Source of the DNA: SIG587 sp045531585
GTDB lineage: Bacteria > Bacillota > Clostridia > Oscillospirales > Acutalibacteraceae
Assembly: GCA_045531585.1 (NCBI GenBank)
Contig: JAZSEH010000016.1
Coordinates: 1-63,418 of the forward strand
Direction of reading: 5' to 3'
Length of the DNA stretch: 63,418 bases
The notes below the pieces were generated by a model that was not told the DNA's origin, searched no databases, and saw only the letters and a list, made by a program, of their open reading frames with translations. Within the stretch, counting starts at the first letter, position 1. Every line of letters begins with the position of its first letter. Of this stretch, positions 47,829-56,802 are shown in pieces. The translations under genes and the position numbers were made by a program.

Positions 47829-49739
47829 ATGCCCAAAATAATTCAGCTCCCCAAAAACGTTGCTGAGCTTATTGCCGCGGGTGAGGTGGTTGAAAGACCT
47901 GCCTCCGTAATAAAGGAGCTTGTGGAAAACTCTGTGGATGCAGGTGCCACTTCGGTTACCGTGGAAATAAAGCAGGGCGGCATAACCTACCTTCGTGTTA
48001 CCGATAACGGCAGTGGAATTGAGGCTCAGGACGTTCCTACAGCCTTTAAACGTCACGCCACAAGTAAAATAAAAACAGGGGCCGACCTTGACAGTATTTC
48101 TACCTTAGGCTTCCGTGGTGAGGCGCTTGCCGCCATAAGCGCGGTATCCCGTGTGGAGCTGCTTACTGCGGTAAAGGGTGCTGTGTCGGGCATACGCTAC
48201 TGTATAGAGGGTGGGGAGGAGATCTGCCTTGAGGAGGCAGGCTGTCCTACAGGTACCACCATTATAGTGCGTGATATTTTTTATAATACCCCCGCCAGAA
48301 TGAAATTTCTTAAAAAGGACGTTACCGAGGGCAACACCGTAGCCGCTGTTATGGAGCGTATGGCACTTTCCCATCCCGAGGTTGCCTTTAAGCTTATTCG
48401 TGACGGAAAGCAGACCATAACCACCCCGGGTGACGGAAAGCTTGAAGGTGCGGTGTACAGCGTGCTTGGCAGAGAATTCTCAGCCTCCCTTGTACCTGTG
48501 GACCTTGAAACAGACAGAATTTTAGTGCAGGGTCTTACCTGCCGTCCCGTAAGCTGTAAGAGCAGCCGAAACGGCCAATACTTTTTCCTTAACGGCCGTT
48601 ACGTTAAAAGCGGCACCATAACCGCCGCCCTTGAGCAGGCCTACAAAAACACCATTATGGTGGGCAAATTTCCCACGGCGGTGCTTAATGTTACGGTACC
48701 CTTTGACAGTGTGGACGTAAACGTTCATCCCGCCAAAACCGAGGTGCGCTTTACCGATGAACGCAGGGTTTTTGCCGCAGTATATTATGCAGTGAAAAAT
48801 GCCCTTGCCGCAGGGGATAAGCGACCGGATATGCAGATAAAGCCTAAAAAAGATGCCTTTGTGCATATGTCCGCGCAGGAGTATAAAAGCTCCGCCCAGC
48901 CAAGACACAGGGAATACAAGCCTGCCGTGCCCGAAAGACAGAATATATCAAAGGGCACACAGCTTGTTCTTGATGATTTTATGCAGACCGTTAAGGAGAC
49001 GGTAACGCCTCCCATAATGGTGGAAAAGCCCAAGGTCGTTGCTCCTGCCGTGTATACCGAAAAGCAGGTAGCACCTGCCGTACCTGCTCCCGTAAAAGAG
49101 GAAAAGGAGGAGCCAAAGCAGCCTGCCGTTACTCAGGCACCAAGTGTTACTGAGGTTAAAGAAGAAACACAGGTAAAGCCCGTACATTATATAGGCGAGG
49201 TATTTAAAACCTATATCCTTGCCGAAATGGAGGGGGAGCTTTACTTTATAGATAAGCACGCCGCCCATGAGCGGATAAATTTTGAACAGCTTAAAAAGGC
49301 TCAGGAAATACAGGTGCAACCCCTGCTTGACCCCAGAGCCGTTACGTTGAGTGGCGCCGATTATGCCGCCATAATGGATAATCTTGATATTATTTCCGCC
49401 GCAGGCTTTGAAATTGAGGATTTCGGTAATATGAGTGTTATCGTTTCCGCGGTGCCTGCAATGCTCACTAAATGTGACGTGGGTGAACTTGTAAACGAGC
49501 TGGCTCAAACCGTTGTCGTAAACGGTACGGCAACATTACCCGTGCTTGACCGTATCTATCATACCGTTGCCTGTAAGGCGGCTATAAAGGCCGGCAATAC
49601 AAACGACAGGTATGAGCTGGAGCGTCTTGCACAGCGTGTCCTTAATGATAACGATATTATGTATTGTCCCCACGGAAGGCCTGTTGCAATAAAGCTTACC
49701 GAAAGGGAAATAGAAAAACAGTTCGGAAGAATACAGTGA
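47829..49739 (+). CDS. mutL: DNA mismatch repair protein MutL
   Basis: A 636-residue GHKL ATPase and endonuclease. N-terminal motifs are LVENSVDAGA, VTDNGSGI, LGFRGEALAAIS and GTTIIVRDIFYNTPAR. A Pro/Glu/Lys-rich linker lies at about residues 355-450. The C-terminal part has DKHAAHERINFE (about 476-487), a variant of DQHAx2Ex4E with Lys for Gln, and CPHGRPVAIKL near the end, so the endonuclease site is probably active. The stop overlaps miaA. Confidence 0.96.
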   Translation: MPKIIQLPKNVAELIAAGEVVERPASVIKELVENSVDAGATSVTVEIKQGGITYLRVTDNGSGIEAQDVPTAFKRHATSKIKTGADLDSISTLGFRGEALAAISAVSRVELLTAVKGAVSGIRYCIEGGEEICLEEAGCPTGTTIIVRDIFYNTPARMKFLKKDVTEGNTVAAVMERMALSHPEVAFKLIRDGKQTITTPGDGKLEGAVYSVLGREFSASLVPVDLETDRILVQGLTCRPVSCKSSRNGQYFFLNGRYVKSGTITAALEQAYKNTIMVGKFPTAVLNVTVPFDSVDVNVHPAKTEVRFTDERRVFAAVYYAVKNALAAGDKRPDMQIKPKKDAFVHMSAQEYKSSAQPRHREYKPAVPERQNISKGTQLVLDDFMQTVKETVTPPIMVEKPKVVAPAVYTEKQVAPAVPAPVKEEKEEPKQPAVTQAPSVTEVKEETQVKPVHYIGEVFKTYILAEMEGELYFIDKHAAHERINFEQLKKAQEIQVQPLLDPRAVTLSGADYAAIMDNLDIISAAGFEIEDFGNMSVIVSAVPAMLTKCDVGELVNELAQTVVVNGTATLPVLDRIYHTVACKAAIKAGNTNDRYELERLAQRVLNDNDIMYCPHGRPVAIKLTEREIEKQFGRIQ

Positions 49740-50695
49740 TGATGGATAGTAAAATACCGTTACTTTGTGTGGTTGGTCCCACCGCATCGGGGAAAACAGG
49801 TCTGGGCGTTCAGCTTTGTAAAGCCCTTGACGGCGAGGTGTTAAGCGCCGATTCCATGCAGATATATAAGGGAATGCCAATAGCCGCCGCCGTACCCGAT
49901 AAAAAAGAGCGTGCAGGCGTACCCCACCATCTTATGGAGTTTCTAAACAGTGAGGAAAACTTCTCGGTTGCAGATTATGTAAACCTTGCCCACAACAAAA
50001 TAAGTGAGGTATATAACCTTGGAAAACTGCCTGTATTGGTTGGTGGAACGGGACTTTATGTAAACTCACTTGTGGATAATATACAATTTGTACCCGAGCC
50101 TGTGGATTATGAGCTGCGCCAAAAGCTTAATAATGAGCAGGCCCAGCTTGGTGAGGAGCATATGCTCCAAAAGCTCAGCGCGGTAGACCCGGAGGGAGCA
50201 AAGCGGTTTCATAAAAACAACCGCCGCCGCGTTGTGAGGGCTCTTGAGCTTTACTACCTTACAGGCCAAACCCTTGAGGAAAGGGAGGCTATGTCCCGTA
50301 GCATTCCATCCCCCTATAATGCCTGTATGATAGGGCTTACCTTTTCGGACAGGGAATTGCTTTATGACAGAATAAGACGCCGCGTGGATATAATGCTGGA
50401 GAGTGGCCTTCTTGAGGAGGCGCGCTCCACCCTGAATATAAAGCAGGGTGGCGGTGCTCAGGCAATAGGGCATAAGGAGCTTCATAAGTACTTTAACGGT
50501 GAGCTGAGTCTTAACGAGGCGGTGGAGCTTTTAAAGCGTGAAACCTGCCGCTACGCAAAGCGTCAGCTTACCTGGTTTAAACGAGACGAAAGAATAAAAT
50601 GGATTGAGTGCGATAAGGTTTCCGATGTTACGGGGGCCGCGCTTGAAATAATAAAGGAGGCGAAATTTGATGGGAGGTTCACACAAAACCCTTAA
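49739..50695 (+). CDS. miaA: tRNA dimethylallyltransferase
   Basis: A 318-residue enzyme that adds the dimethylallyl group to A37 of tRNA, the first step before MiaB. VVGPTASGKTGLGVQL (residues about 10-25) is the P-loop; SADSMQIYKGM, PVLVGGTGLYVNSLVD and QAIGHKELHKYFNGE are typical. The start is at the double ATG 49739/49742, overlapping the mutL stop; an earlier in-frame ATG inside mutL was rejected. Its end overlaps the next gene by 26 bases. Confidence 0.95.
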   Translation: MMDSKIPLLCVVGPTASGKTGLGVQLCKALDGEVLSADSMQIYKGMPIAAAVPDKKERAGVPHHLMEFLNSEENFSVADYVNLAHNKISEVYNLGKLPVLVGGTGLYVNSLVDNIQFVPEPVDYELRQKLNNEQAQLGEEHMLQKLSAVDPEGAKRFHKNNRRRVVRALELYYLTGQTLEEREAMSRSIPSPYNACMIGLTFSDRELLYDRIRRRVDIMLESGLLEEARSTLNIKQGGGAQAIGHKELHKYFNGELSLNEAVELLKRETCRYAKRQLTWFKRDERIKWIECDKVSDVTGAALEIIKEAKFDGRFTQNP

Positions 50696-51878
50696 AATAC
50701 TTGCAGTAATTCTGTTGGCGGTGTTCTTTGGCCATCAGATATACGCCTCGGTGTACAAACCCATAACCACACAGTCTGCCACCTACGGGGAGGAGCTGCA
50801 GGGAATTAACGTAAATGCCGTTATAATTCGTGATGAGCAGGTAGTAAATTACGGTAAGGAAGGTGTCCTCCACTTTAACGTTGAGGGTGGAAGGCGCGTT
50901 GAAAAGGACGGCATAATAGCCAGCGTCTATTCAGGTGAGGGCGATTCGGTTACCGCCGCCAAAATTAACGAGCTTGATTCAAAAATAGCCGATATAGAGG
51001 AGCTTCAGAGCTATAACGCCGTATCGGCCACCGACCTTGACCTTTTAAATCAAAGACTCACCTCTGCCCTTGATACGCTAAGGCTTTCTTGTGCCTACGG
51101 TAATTTTGAAGGTGCGGCAGAAAATGCCGATGCCCTTATGATGATAATGAACCGCCGACAGATGGTTACCGATGCCACTACCGATTTTTCGGCTCAGCTA
51201 ACAGCCCTAAAGGCTCAGCGTGATTCCTTAAAGGCTACCTTATCGGCACCTAAGGATTATATTAAGGCCGCAAACTCAGGCTATTTTATTGATACCGTGG
51301 ATGGATATGAGACCCTGCTTACCGTGGACAGCATAGAAACCCTCACCCCCGAACAGTTTGATTCCCTGAAGGCTGCTCAGGTTGCCAATACCTCCATAGG
51401 AAAGCTGGTGTCGGACTATAAATGGTATATAGCCGCCGCTGTAAGTGTTACCCAGTCCCTATCCTATAAGGAGGGTGACCGTGTAACCGTTTACACAAAC
51501 GTAAAGACCAACCCGTCCCTAAACGTAACGGTGGAGCAGATAAATATTTCTCCTTCAAGTGACCGTGCCGTAATAGTTATGTCCTGCCAGGAAATGAGTA
51601 GTGCCCTTGCCTCTATGCGAAACGGTGCAATGACCCTTGTGAGTGGAAGCTATAAGGGACTTAAAATCAGTGAAAAGGCACTCCGCGTTGTAGATGGACA
51701 GACAGGGGTTTACGTGCTCAGCGGTATGGAGCTGAGGTTTGTTCCCGTAAACGTACTTTATAACGATGGGGAACAAATAATCTGTGAGTTGGAGAATAAG
51801 ACTTCGGGCGTATTAAAGCTTTATGACGAGGTCGTTGTGAAAGGAAAAAATCTTTATGACGGAAAAGTTGTGGGCTGA
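50670..51878 (+). CDS. HlyD-like membrane protein of the division cluster
   Basis: A 402-residue protein with a short N-terminal tail, one membrane helix at about residues 8-28 and an extracytoplasmic remainder. GKEGVLHFNVEGGRRVEKDGIIASVYS resembles the barrel-sandwich hybrid of HlyD-type adaptors, a coiled region follows (about 85-180), and SGMELRFVPVNVLYNDGEQIICE in the last part looks like a beta-barrel domain. The start is ATG 50670 with AAGGAGG nine bases upstream, within the end of miaA. Genes of this type lie ahead of yggS-sepF in many Clostridia, which points to a role near division or the envelope. No transport partner is coded nearby, so an efflux function is doubtful. Confidence 0.7.
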   Translation: MGGSHKTLKILAVILLAVFFGHQIYASVYKPITTQSATYGEELQGINVNAVIIRDEQVVNYGKEGVLHFNVEGGRRVEKDGIIASVYSGEGDSVTAAKINELDSKIADIEELQSYNAVSATDLDLLNQRLTSALDTLRLSCAYGNFEGAAENADALMMIMNRRQMVTDATTDFSAQLTALKAQRDSLKATLSAPKDYIKAANSGYFIDTVDGYETLLTVDSIETLTPEQFDSLKAAQVANTSIGKLVSDYKWYIAAAVSVTQSLSYKEGDRVTVYTNVKTNPSLNVTVEQINISPSSDRAVIVMSCQEMSSALASMRNGAMTLVSGSYKGLKISEKALRVVDGQTGVYVLSGMELRFVPVNVLYNDGEQIICELENKTSGVLKLYDEVVVKGKNLYDGKVVG

Positions 51879-52566
51879 GGATCTTAGAGAAAATTATAAA
51901 TATATAAAAGAGCGGTTTGATAACGCCGTAATTAAAAGCGGCAGAAAAGCAGGGGAGGTAACCCTTCTTGCCGCTACAAAAACGGTGCCTGCTCAAATTA
52001 TTAACGCCGCGGTGGAGCTGGGAGTAACCCATATGGGCGAAAACCGTGTGCAGGAATTTTTAAGCAAAAACGATGATATAACCAAAAAGGTTCATCGCCA
52101 TTTTATCGGACATCTGCAAACCAACAAGGTTAAGGATATAGTTGGCAAGGTGGAAATGATAGAATCGGTCCATTCCTTAAAGCTGGCGGCGGAAATCGGA
52201 AAATGCTCGGTAAAAAAGGGTATTATAACCGACGTTCTGGCCGAGGTGAATATAGGAAATGAGGAATCAAAATCGGGATTTTCTCCCGAAGGGCTGGCCG
52301 AGGAAATAGAAAAAATGGGTCAGATACAGGGCATCAGGGTGCGTGGACTTATGTCCATACCCCCAATATGTGATGAACAGGCGCAAATTCATACTTATTT
52401 TACAAATTTACGAAAACTGTTTATTGACATTAAGGCCAAAACATTGGATAATGTTAGTATGGAGATACTGTCTATGGGAATGTCCGGCGATTTTGAGACT
52501 GCCATAGAATGTGGCTCCAATCTGGTACGAATAGGAACCGCATTATTTGGAAAAAGAGGAGTGTAA
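51856..52566 (+). CDS. Pyridoxal-phosphate homeostasis protein (YggS/PLPBP)
   Basis: A 236-residue PLP-binding protein with an alanine-racemase-like barrel and no known catalysis. LLAATKTVPAQIINAAVELG holds the PLP Lys (about residue 38); GENRVQEFLSK, HFIGHLQTNK and LSMGMSGDFETAIECGSNLVRIG are family motifs. It controls PLP and amino-acid pools. It overlaps the preceding gene by 23 bases and lies before sepF, as in most Firmicutes. Confidence 0.94.
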   Translation: MTEKLWAEDLRENYKYIKERFDNAVIKSGRKAGEVTLLAATKTVPAQIINAAVELGVTHMGENRVQEFLSKNDDITKKVHRHFIGHLQTNKVKDIVGKVEMIESVHSLKLAAEIGKCSVKKGIITDVLAEVNIGNEESKSGFSPEGLAEEIEKMGQIQGIRVRGLMSIPPICDEQAQIHTYFTNLRKLFIDIKAKTLDNVSMEILSMGMSGDFETAIECGSNLVRIGTALFGKRGV

Positions 52567-52569
52567 ACA

Positions 52570-53052
52570 ATGGGATTATTTGATAAAATTAAAAATTTAG
52601 TTAACGTAGATGATGAAGAGTTTGACGAGGATATAGTTGAGGAGGAAGAGGAGCCTGTACAGAAAAAGCAGAGCAGCTCCTACTACCGTGAGCCTGAACA
52701 GAAGAAAAGTGAGCCCGCTCCCAGAATGTTCCAGGGCGGCCGCAATTCTAAGACCGTAAGCTTCAATCAGAATCAGCAAATGCAGGTTGTTCTTGTAAAG
52801 CCTGACCGCTTTGAGGACGTTACCGATATTGCCGATCACCTGAACGTTAAGAAAACGGTTGTGCTTAATCTTGAAGCCGCCAACCGCGACGTGTCACGCC
52901 GTATAATTGACTTTTTAAGCGGTGTTGCCTATGCAAACAAGGGCAACATAAAGAAGGTTGCCAACAGCACCTTTATAATTGTTCCCAGAGACGTTGACGT
53001 TTCAGGGGAGCTTATGTTTGACGAGTACGACGATACACGAAGTTACTATTAA
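52570..53052 (+). CDS. sepF: Cell division protein SepF
   Basis: A 160-residue protein that tethers and organises FtsZ filaments at the septum. It has an N-terminal amphipathic helix (MGLFDKIKNLVN), an acidic linker, and the C-terminal SepF fold at about residues 70-155 (VVLVKPDRFEDVTDIADHL, NLEAANRDVSRRIIDFLSG). Start 4 bases after yggS; stop overlaps the next start. The order yggS-sepF-ylmH-divIVA is conserved. Confidence 0.95.
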   Translation: MGLFDKIKNLVNVDDEEFDEDIVEEEEEPVQKKQSSSYYREPEQKKSEPAPRMFQGGRNSKTVSFNQNQQMQVVLVKPDRFEDVTDIADHLNVKKTVVLNLEAANRDVSRRIIDFLSGVAYANKGNIKKVANSTFIIVPRDVDVSGELMFDEYDDTRSYY

Positions 53053-53786
53053 TGGATGAGAATTTAATTGCTCCCCGTATCAGGGATGCCCTGCGCATCG
53101 CCATGAGAACGGGGGCACCCCACTTTGTAGGCTTCTTAACTCCGGAGGAGTGTGCATTGGCAGTAACCGCGGCACAGGGGGAGCGTTTCTCCCTTTCAGG
53201 CGGCTATGCTGAGGCTGAGCGGAAAATATTTGCCGCCCTGCCCGATTGGTGTCAGGAGGATTTTGATATTTTCCCCATAACCCCCATAACACTTACCTTT
53301 CGCAGTGAGGATAGGCTTTCCCACAGGGATTTTCTGGGTACACTTATGTCCCTTGGAATAGCCAGACAAAGCGTTGGCGATATTCTTGTTGAGGATACAA
53401 GGGCCGTTGTGTTCTTAACAAACGATATATACCCCTTTGTAGATGCCAATCTTGAAAAGGTTGGCGGCGTCGGGGTGGAGCTTAGCAAGGGCTATAGTCT
53501 GCCGTTACCGGGACTTGGCCGTCTGGCTCAGTTTTCCGATACGGTGCCCTCCCTCAGGCTGGACTGCATTGTAGCCGCGCTTTCGGGGTCATCCCGTACA
53601 GGTGCAGTCGAGCTTATTGAGCAGGCAAGGGTGCTTGTAAACGGCGTTGCCTGTCAGAAGGTAACCAAGGCTGTGGTACAGGGCGATAAAATTACCCTGC
53701 GCGGTGTGGGCAAATTTATTATAGGCGATACAAGTAAGCTTTCCAAAAAAGGGAGAGTAATACTTGAGTATGAAAAATATATTTAA
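53052..53786 (+). CDS. S4-domain RNA-binding protein YlmH
   Basis: A 244-residue protein of the YlmH family. The N-terminal domain contains PHFVGFLTPEE and FSLSGGYAEAERKIFAALP; the middle one SHRDFLGTLMSLGIARQSVGDILVE, and the S4 RNA-binding domain is at about 180-230 (VELIEQARVLVNGVACQKVTKAV). YlmH homologues have been linked to rescue of stalled ribosomes and to division. The start overlaps sepF in TAATG. Confidence 0.92.
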   Translation: MDENLIAPRIRDALRIAMRTGAPHFVGFLTPEECALAVTAAQGERFSLSGGYAEAERKIFAALPDWCQEDFDIFPITPITLTFRSEDRLSHRDFLGTLMSLGIARQSVGDILVEDTRAVVFLTNDIYPFVDANLEKVGGVGVELSKGYSLPLPGLGRLAQFSDTVPSLRLDCIVAALSGSSRTGAVELIEQARVLVNGVACQKVTKAVVQGDKITLRGVGKFIIGDTSKLSKKGRVILEYEKYI

Positions 53787-53806
53787 TTAGGAGAAGTGGT
53801 ACAGTT

Positions 53807-54508
53807 ATGCTGAGTGCAGAAGAAATCAGAAATATTACGTTTTCCAACTCCATGAAGGGCTACAAGAAGGAGGAGGTTGATATCCTGCTGGATAAGATTG
53901 AATCCGATTATGAACAGTTTGGACGTCAGCTTCGTATTATGCAGGAAAAGAATGCCGAGCTTACAAAGCAGCTTGCAGATACTAATTCCTCTAAGGACAG
54001 TATCCAGACTGTACTGCTCAGCGCACAGAAGCTGGCAGACCAGATAGTTGCCGAGGCTAAGCAGAAGGCCGATGAAATACTGACCGCCTCTCAGGCTGAG
54101 CTTGAAAACTATAAGGCAAACAAGCAGCAGATGATGGACGCCATAGATAAGGAATATCTTGATAAGAAGGCACAGCATGAAAAGGATTTTTCCCTTCTTG
54201 CCGATGAAAGCGATAAGAAGCATCAGGCAATGGAGGCCGCCGCTATAGAGAGCGTAAATAAACAGCAGGCACTTTTTGACCGCCTGCATATTGAAGCCTC
54301 CGCCTTTAAAAGCGATATGCTTGCCCGTTGCAAGGCCTTAGTGCTTGCCCTTAATGACCTTCCCGATGTGGCTCCTATGGACGCTAAGCGCGCCGCCGCT
54401 GCCATTCAGACACAGTTTGAGGAGCAGCCCGTTCAGCCTCCTGTAGAGGAAACACAGGAGGAGCCGCAGGAAGCGGAAAGTGAAGTAACCGAGGAACAGG
54501 CTGAATAA
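53807..54508 (+). CDS. DivIVA-family coiled-coil protein
   Basis: A 233-residue protein. The first 50 residues are the DivIVA lipid-binding domain (SAEEIRNITFSNSMKGYKKEEVD), followed by long coiled coils (about 35-70 and 85-170) and a Gln/Glu/Pro-rich tail after residue 200. It marks curved membrane at poles and septa. The start is ATG 53807, behind AGGAGAAG. It ends the yggS-divIVA run before lspA. Confidence 0.9.
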   Translation: MLSAEEIRNITFSNSMKGYKKEEVDILLDKIESDYEQFGRQLRIMQEKNAELTKQLADTNSSKDSIQTVLLSAQKLADQIVAEAKQKADEILTASQAELENYKANKQQMMDAIDKEYLDKKAQHEKDFSLLADESDKKHQAMEAAAIESVNKQQALFDRLHIEASAFKSDMLARCKALVLALNDLPDVAPMDAKRAAAAIQTQFEEQPVQPPVEETQEEPQEAESEVTEEQAE

Positions 54509-54542
54509 AAACGCAGGGAAACCTGCTTTGGAGGAGAAATAA

Positions 54543-55061
54543 TTGGTTATATATATTTTAGCCGCCATTTTTGGTGTAGGAATTTTAGCGGTTGATCAGC
54601 TTACTAAGGCCTACGTGGTTTCGGAGTTCGCCCTTGGTGAAAGCCGTACCTTTATTCCCGGTATACTTGATTTTACCTACGTACACAACAAGGGCGGTGC
54701 ATGGGGACTTATGGACGGTCATACCTGGCTGCTTATCTCCCTTACCGTAATTATTATGATAATATGTCTTGCTCTGCTGCTTACCCGTGGCATAAAGAAC
54801 AAAATGTTCTTTTGGTCGGTAATATTTATTCTTTCGGGAGGGCTTGGAAACCTTGTGGACAGAATATTCCGCGGCGGTACCGTTGTGGATTTTCTGCATC
54901 TCCACTTTATGCCCGATTTCCCCGTGTTTAACGTTGCCGATTGCGCCATTGTGATAGGTGCAGGCCTGCTTATATTAAACCTTCTGCTGGACGTTGTGCG
55001 TGAGCGTAAGGAGCGCCACTCGGTAGTAAATAAGGAGAATGCTCCTGATGTGCAGGATTGA
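54543..55061 (+). CDS. lspA: Lipoprotein signal peptidase
   Basis: A 172-residue membrane protease with four helices that removes signal peptides from lipoproteins such as those at 2120 and 11666. The catalytic Asp residues are in GGLGNLVDRIFRGGTVVDFL and FPVFNVADCAIVIG. DQLTKAYV near the N-terminus is also conserved. The start is TTG 54543, behind GGAGGAGAAAT. The end overlaps the next gene by 14 bases. Confidence 0.95.
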   Translation: MVIYILAAIFGVGILAVDQLTKAYVVSEFALGESRTFIPGILDFTYVHNKGGAWGLMDGHTWLLISLTVIIMIICLALLLTRGIKNKMFFWSVIFILSGGLGNLVDRIFRGGTVVDFLHLHFMPDFPVFNVADCAIVIGAGLLILNLLLDVVRERKERHSVVNKENAPDVQD

Positions 55062-55953
55062 GCATATCAGTGAGGCTAACGGCACTCGTCTTGACGTGAC
55101 CGTGGCCCTTGCAGCGGAGGTTTCCCGTTCATATGCCGCAAGGCTTATTGAGGAGGGAAACGTTACGGTAAACGGAGCAGGCTCCCTTAAAAACTGTAAG
55201 CTTAAGGTGGGGGATAGGGTAGAAATAACCCTTCCTGACCCTGAACCCCTTTCGGTGGAGGCACAGGATATCCCTCTTGATATCGTTTATGAGGATGCTG
55301 ACCTGCTTGTGGTAAATAAGCCCAAGGGTATGGTGGTTCATCCTGCCGCAGGAAATTATGAGGGCACCCTTGTAAACGCCCTGCTTCACCACTGTGGGGA
55401 TAGCCTTTCGGGAATAAACGGTGTTATGCGCCCAGGCATACTTCATAGAATAGATAAGGATACCAGCGGCCTTTTAATGGTTGCAAAAAATGATAATGCC
55501 CATCAGCTTTTAAGTGAGCAGATAAAGGAGCATTCCTTTACAAGGGAGTACGAGGCTGTGGTTTACGGTACCTTTAAGGAAGAAAAAGGCACCGTTAACG
55601 CTCCTATAGGCCGCCACCCCGTAAAGCGTAAGCAGATGGCCGTTACCGATAAAAATTCAAAGCCTGCCACTACCCACTTTACAGTGCTTGGTAGTGGTGG
55701 AGGCTTTACCCATTTAAGGCTCCGCCTTGAAACGGGCAGAACCCATCAGATAAGGGTGCATATGGCATATATAGGCCATCCCGTTGCGGGGGACGGTGTT
55801 TACGGCCCCAAAAAGGTTATAAAGGAGCTTGGCGGTCAATGCCTTCACGCTAAAAAAATTGGCTTTGTTCACCCTTCTACGGGCGAGTATATGGAGTTTG
55901 AAAGTGAGCTCCCACAGTATTTTAAAGGTTTTCTTGAAAGGAATTTTAGGTAA
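55048..55953 (+). CDS. RluD-family 23S rRNA pseudouridine synthase
   Basis: A 301-residue enzyme with an N-terminal S4 domain (TRLDVTVALAAEVSRSYAARLIEEGNVTVNG) and a catalytic domain with HRIDKDTSGLLMVAK (Asp nucleophile at about residue 136). GRTHQIRVHMAYIGHPVAGD is the family C-terminal motif. The start is ATG 55048, ten bases after AAGGAG; the ATG at 55039 is too near the ribosome site. RluD and RluC type enzymes cannot be told apart by eye. Its stop overlaps the next start. Confidence 0.92.
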   Translation: MCRIEHISEANGTRLDVTVALAAEVSRSYAARLIEEGNVTVNGAGSLKNCKLKVGDRVEITLPDPEPLSVEAQDIPLDIVYEDADLLVVNKPKGMVVHPAAGNYEGTLVNALLHHCGDSLSGINGVMRPGILHRIDKDTSGLLMVAKNDNAHQLLSEQIKEHSFTREYEAVVYGTFKEEKGTVNAPIGRHPVKRKQMAVTDKNSKPATTHFTVLGSGGGFTHLRLRLETGRTHQIRVHMAYIGHPVAGDGVYGPKKVIKELGGQCLHAKKIGFVHPSTGEYMEFESELPQYFKGFLERNFR

Positions 55954-56781
55954 TGGGAATATTTGAAGGCTGTCTGCTTGCCTCGGACGTGGACGGTACA
56001 CTTGAATGTAACGGAGATATAAATCCTAAGAATATTGAAAAAATTCGTTTTTTTCTTAAAGAGGGCGGAAGATTTTCACTTGCCTCAGGCAGAGGTCCGG
56101 AAGGCATTATGCCAATTGTAAGAAAGCTTGGTGAAATCTCTGCAAGCGTAACAAGCAACGGCTGTGTTATCTACGATACAACAAACAAAAAGGTTTTATA
56201 CGGTGAACAAATTCCCGAAGCAGATAAGCACTTTGTTTTAGATGTTTTAAAGCAGGTGCCGGGTGTTGGTATGGAGGTTCACGTAGGGGATAAAACCTAT
56301 AACGTTAACTGCAACAAGGAAACCGATGACCACGAGCTTCACGAGGAAATAAACGCCATATTTATTGACGTTAAGGAAATTATGGACATTCCTTGGAGCA
56401 AGGATATATATGCCAACCAATCCACAGGAAATGAAGCAGGTTGTCAGCATATCAAAAGCAGAGAATAACAGTAATTTTGTTTTTTCCTGCGCAGATATTG
56501 ACGGAATCAGACGGGATTATTACGAACAACTGCCTGTAGGTGTGTCAAAGGCGTCAGCTCTGTCAAAACTGAAAAAAATTTATAATATTAAGGAAGGTTC
56601 ACTTTTTGCAATAGGTGACTATTATAACGACCTTGAAATGCTCCGCGTTGCCGATATAAGCGCGGCTACAGCCGAAACGCCTGAGGATGTCAAGGCAGAG
56701 TGTGACTATATTGCCTGCGGTTGTGCCGATGGTGCAGTTGGGGATTTTATAGATTATTTAACAAATAAATTTAAAAAATAA
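55953..56781 (+). pseudogene. Cof-type HAD phosphatase, split by a frameshift
   Basis: Two overlapping frames together code one HAD-superfamily phosphatase of about 275 residues. The first frame (55953-56468) has motif I ASDVDGTL and motif II ASGRGP; the second frame (effective from about 56404 to 56781) has the Lys region GVSKASALSKLKK and motif IV IGDYYNDLEML. The switch lies at a run of four AT units, GATATATATGCC (56403-56414). One more AT unit would join WSKDIY directly to MPTNPQEMKQVV and restore the protein. Alone, neither part has all catalytic residues. It may be a real mutation, a variable repeat, or a sequencing or assembly error. Both halves show intact codon use, so the change is recent. 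The gene starts four bases inside rluD-like gene's end. Confidence 0.8.
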
Positions 56782-56802
56782 AAATAAGGGGTGTTTAATG
56801 TT

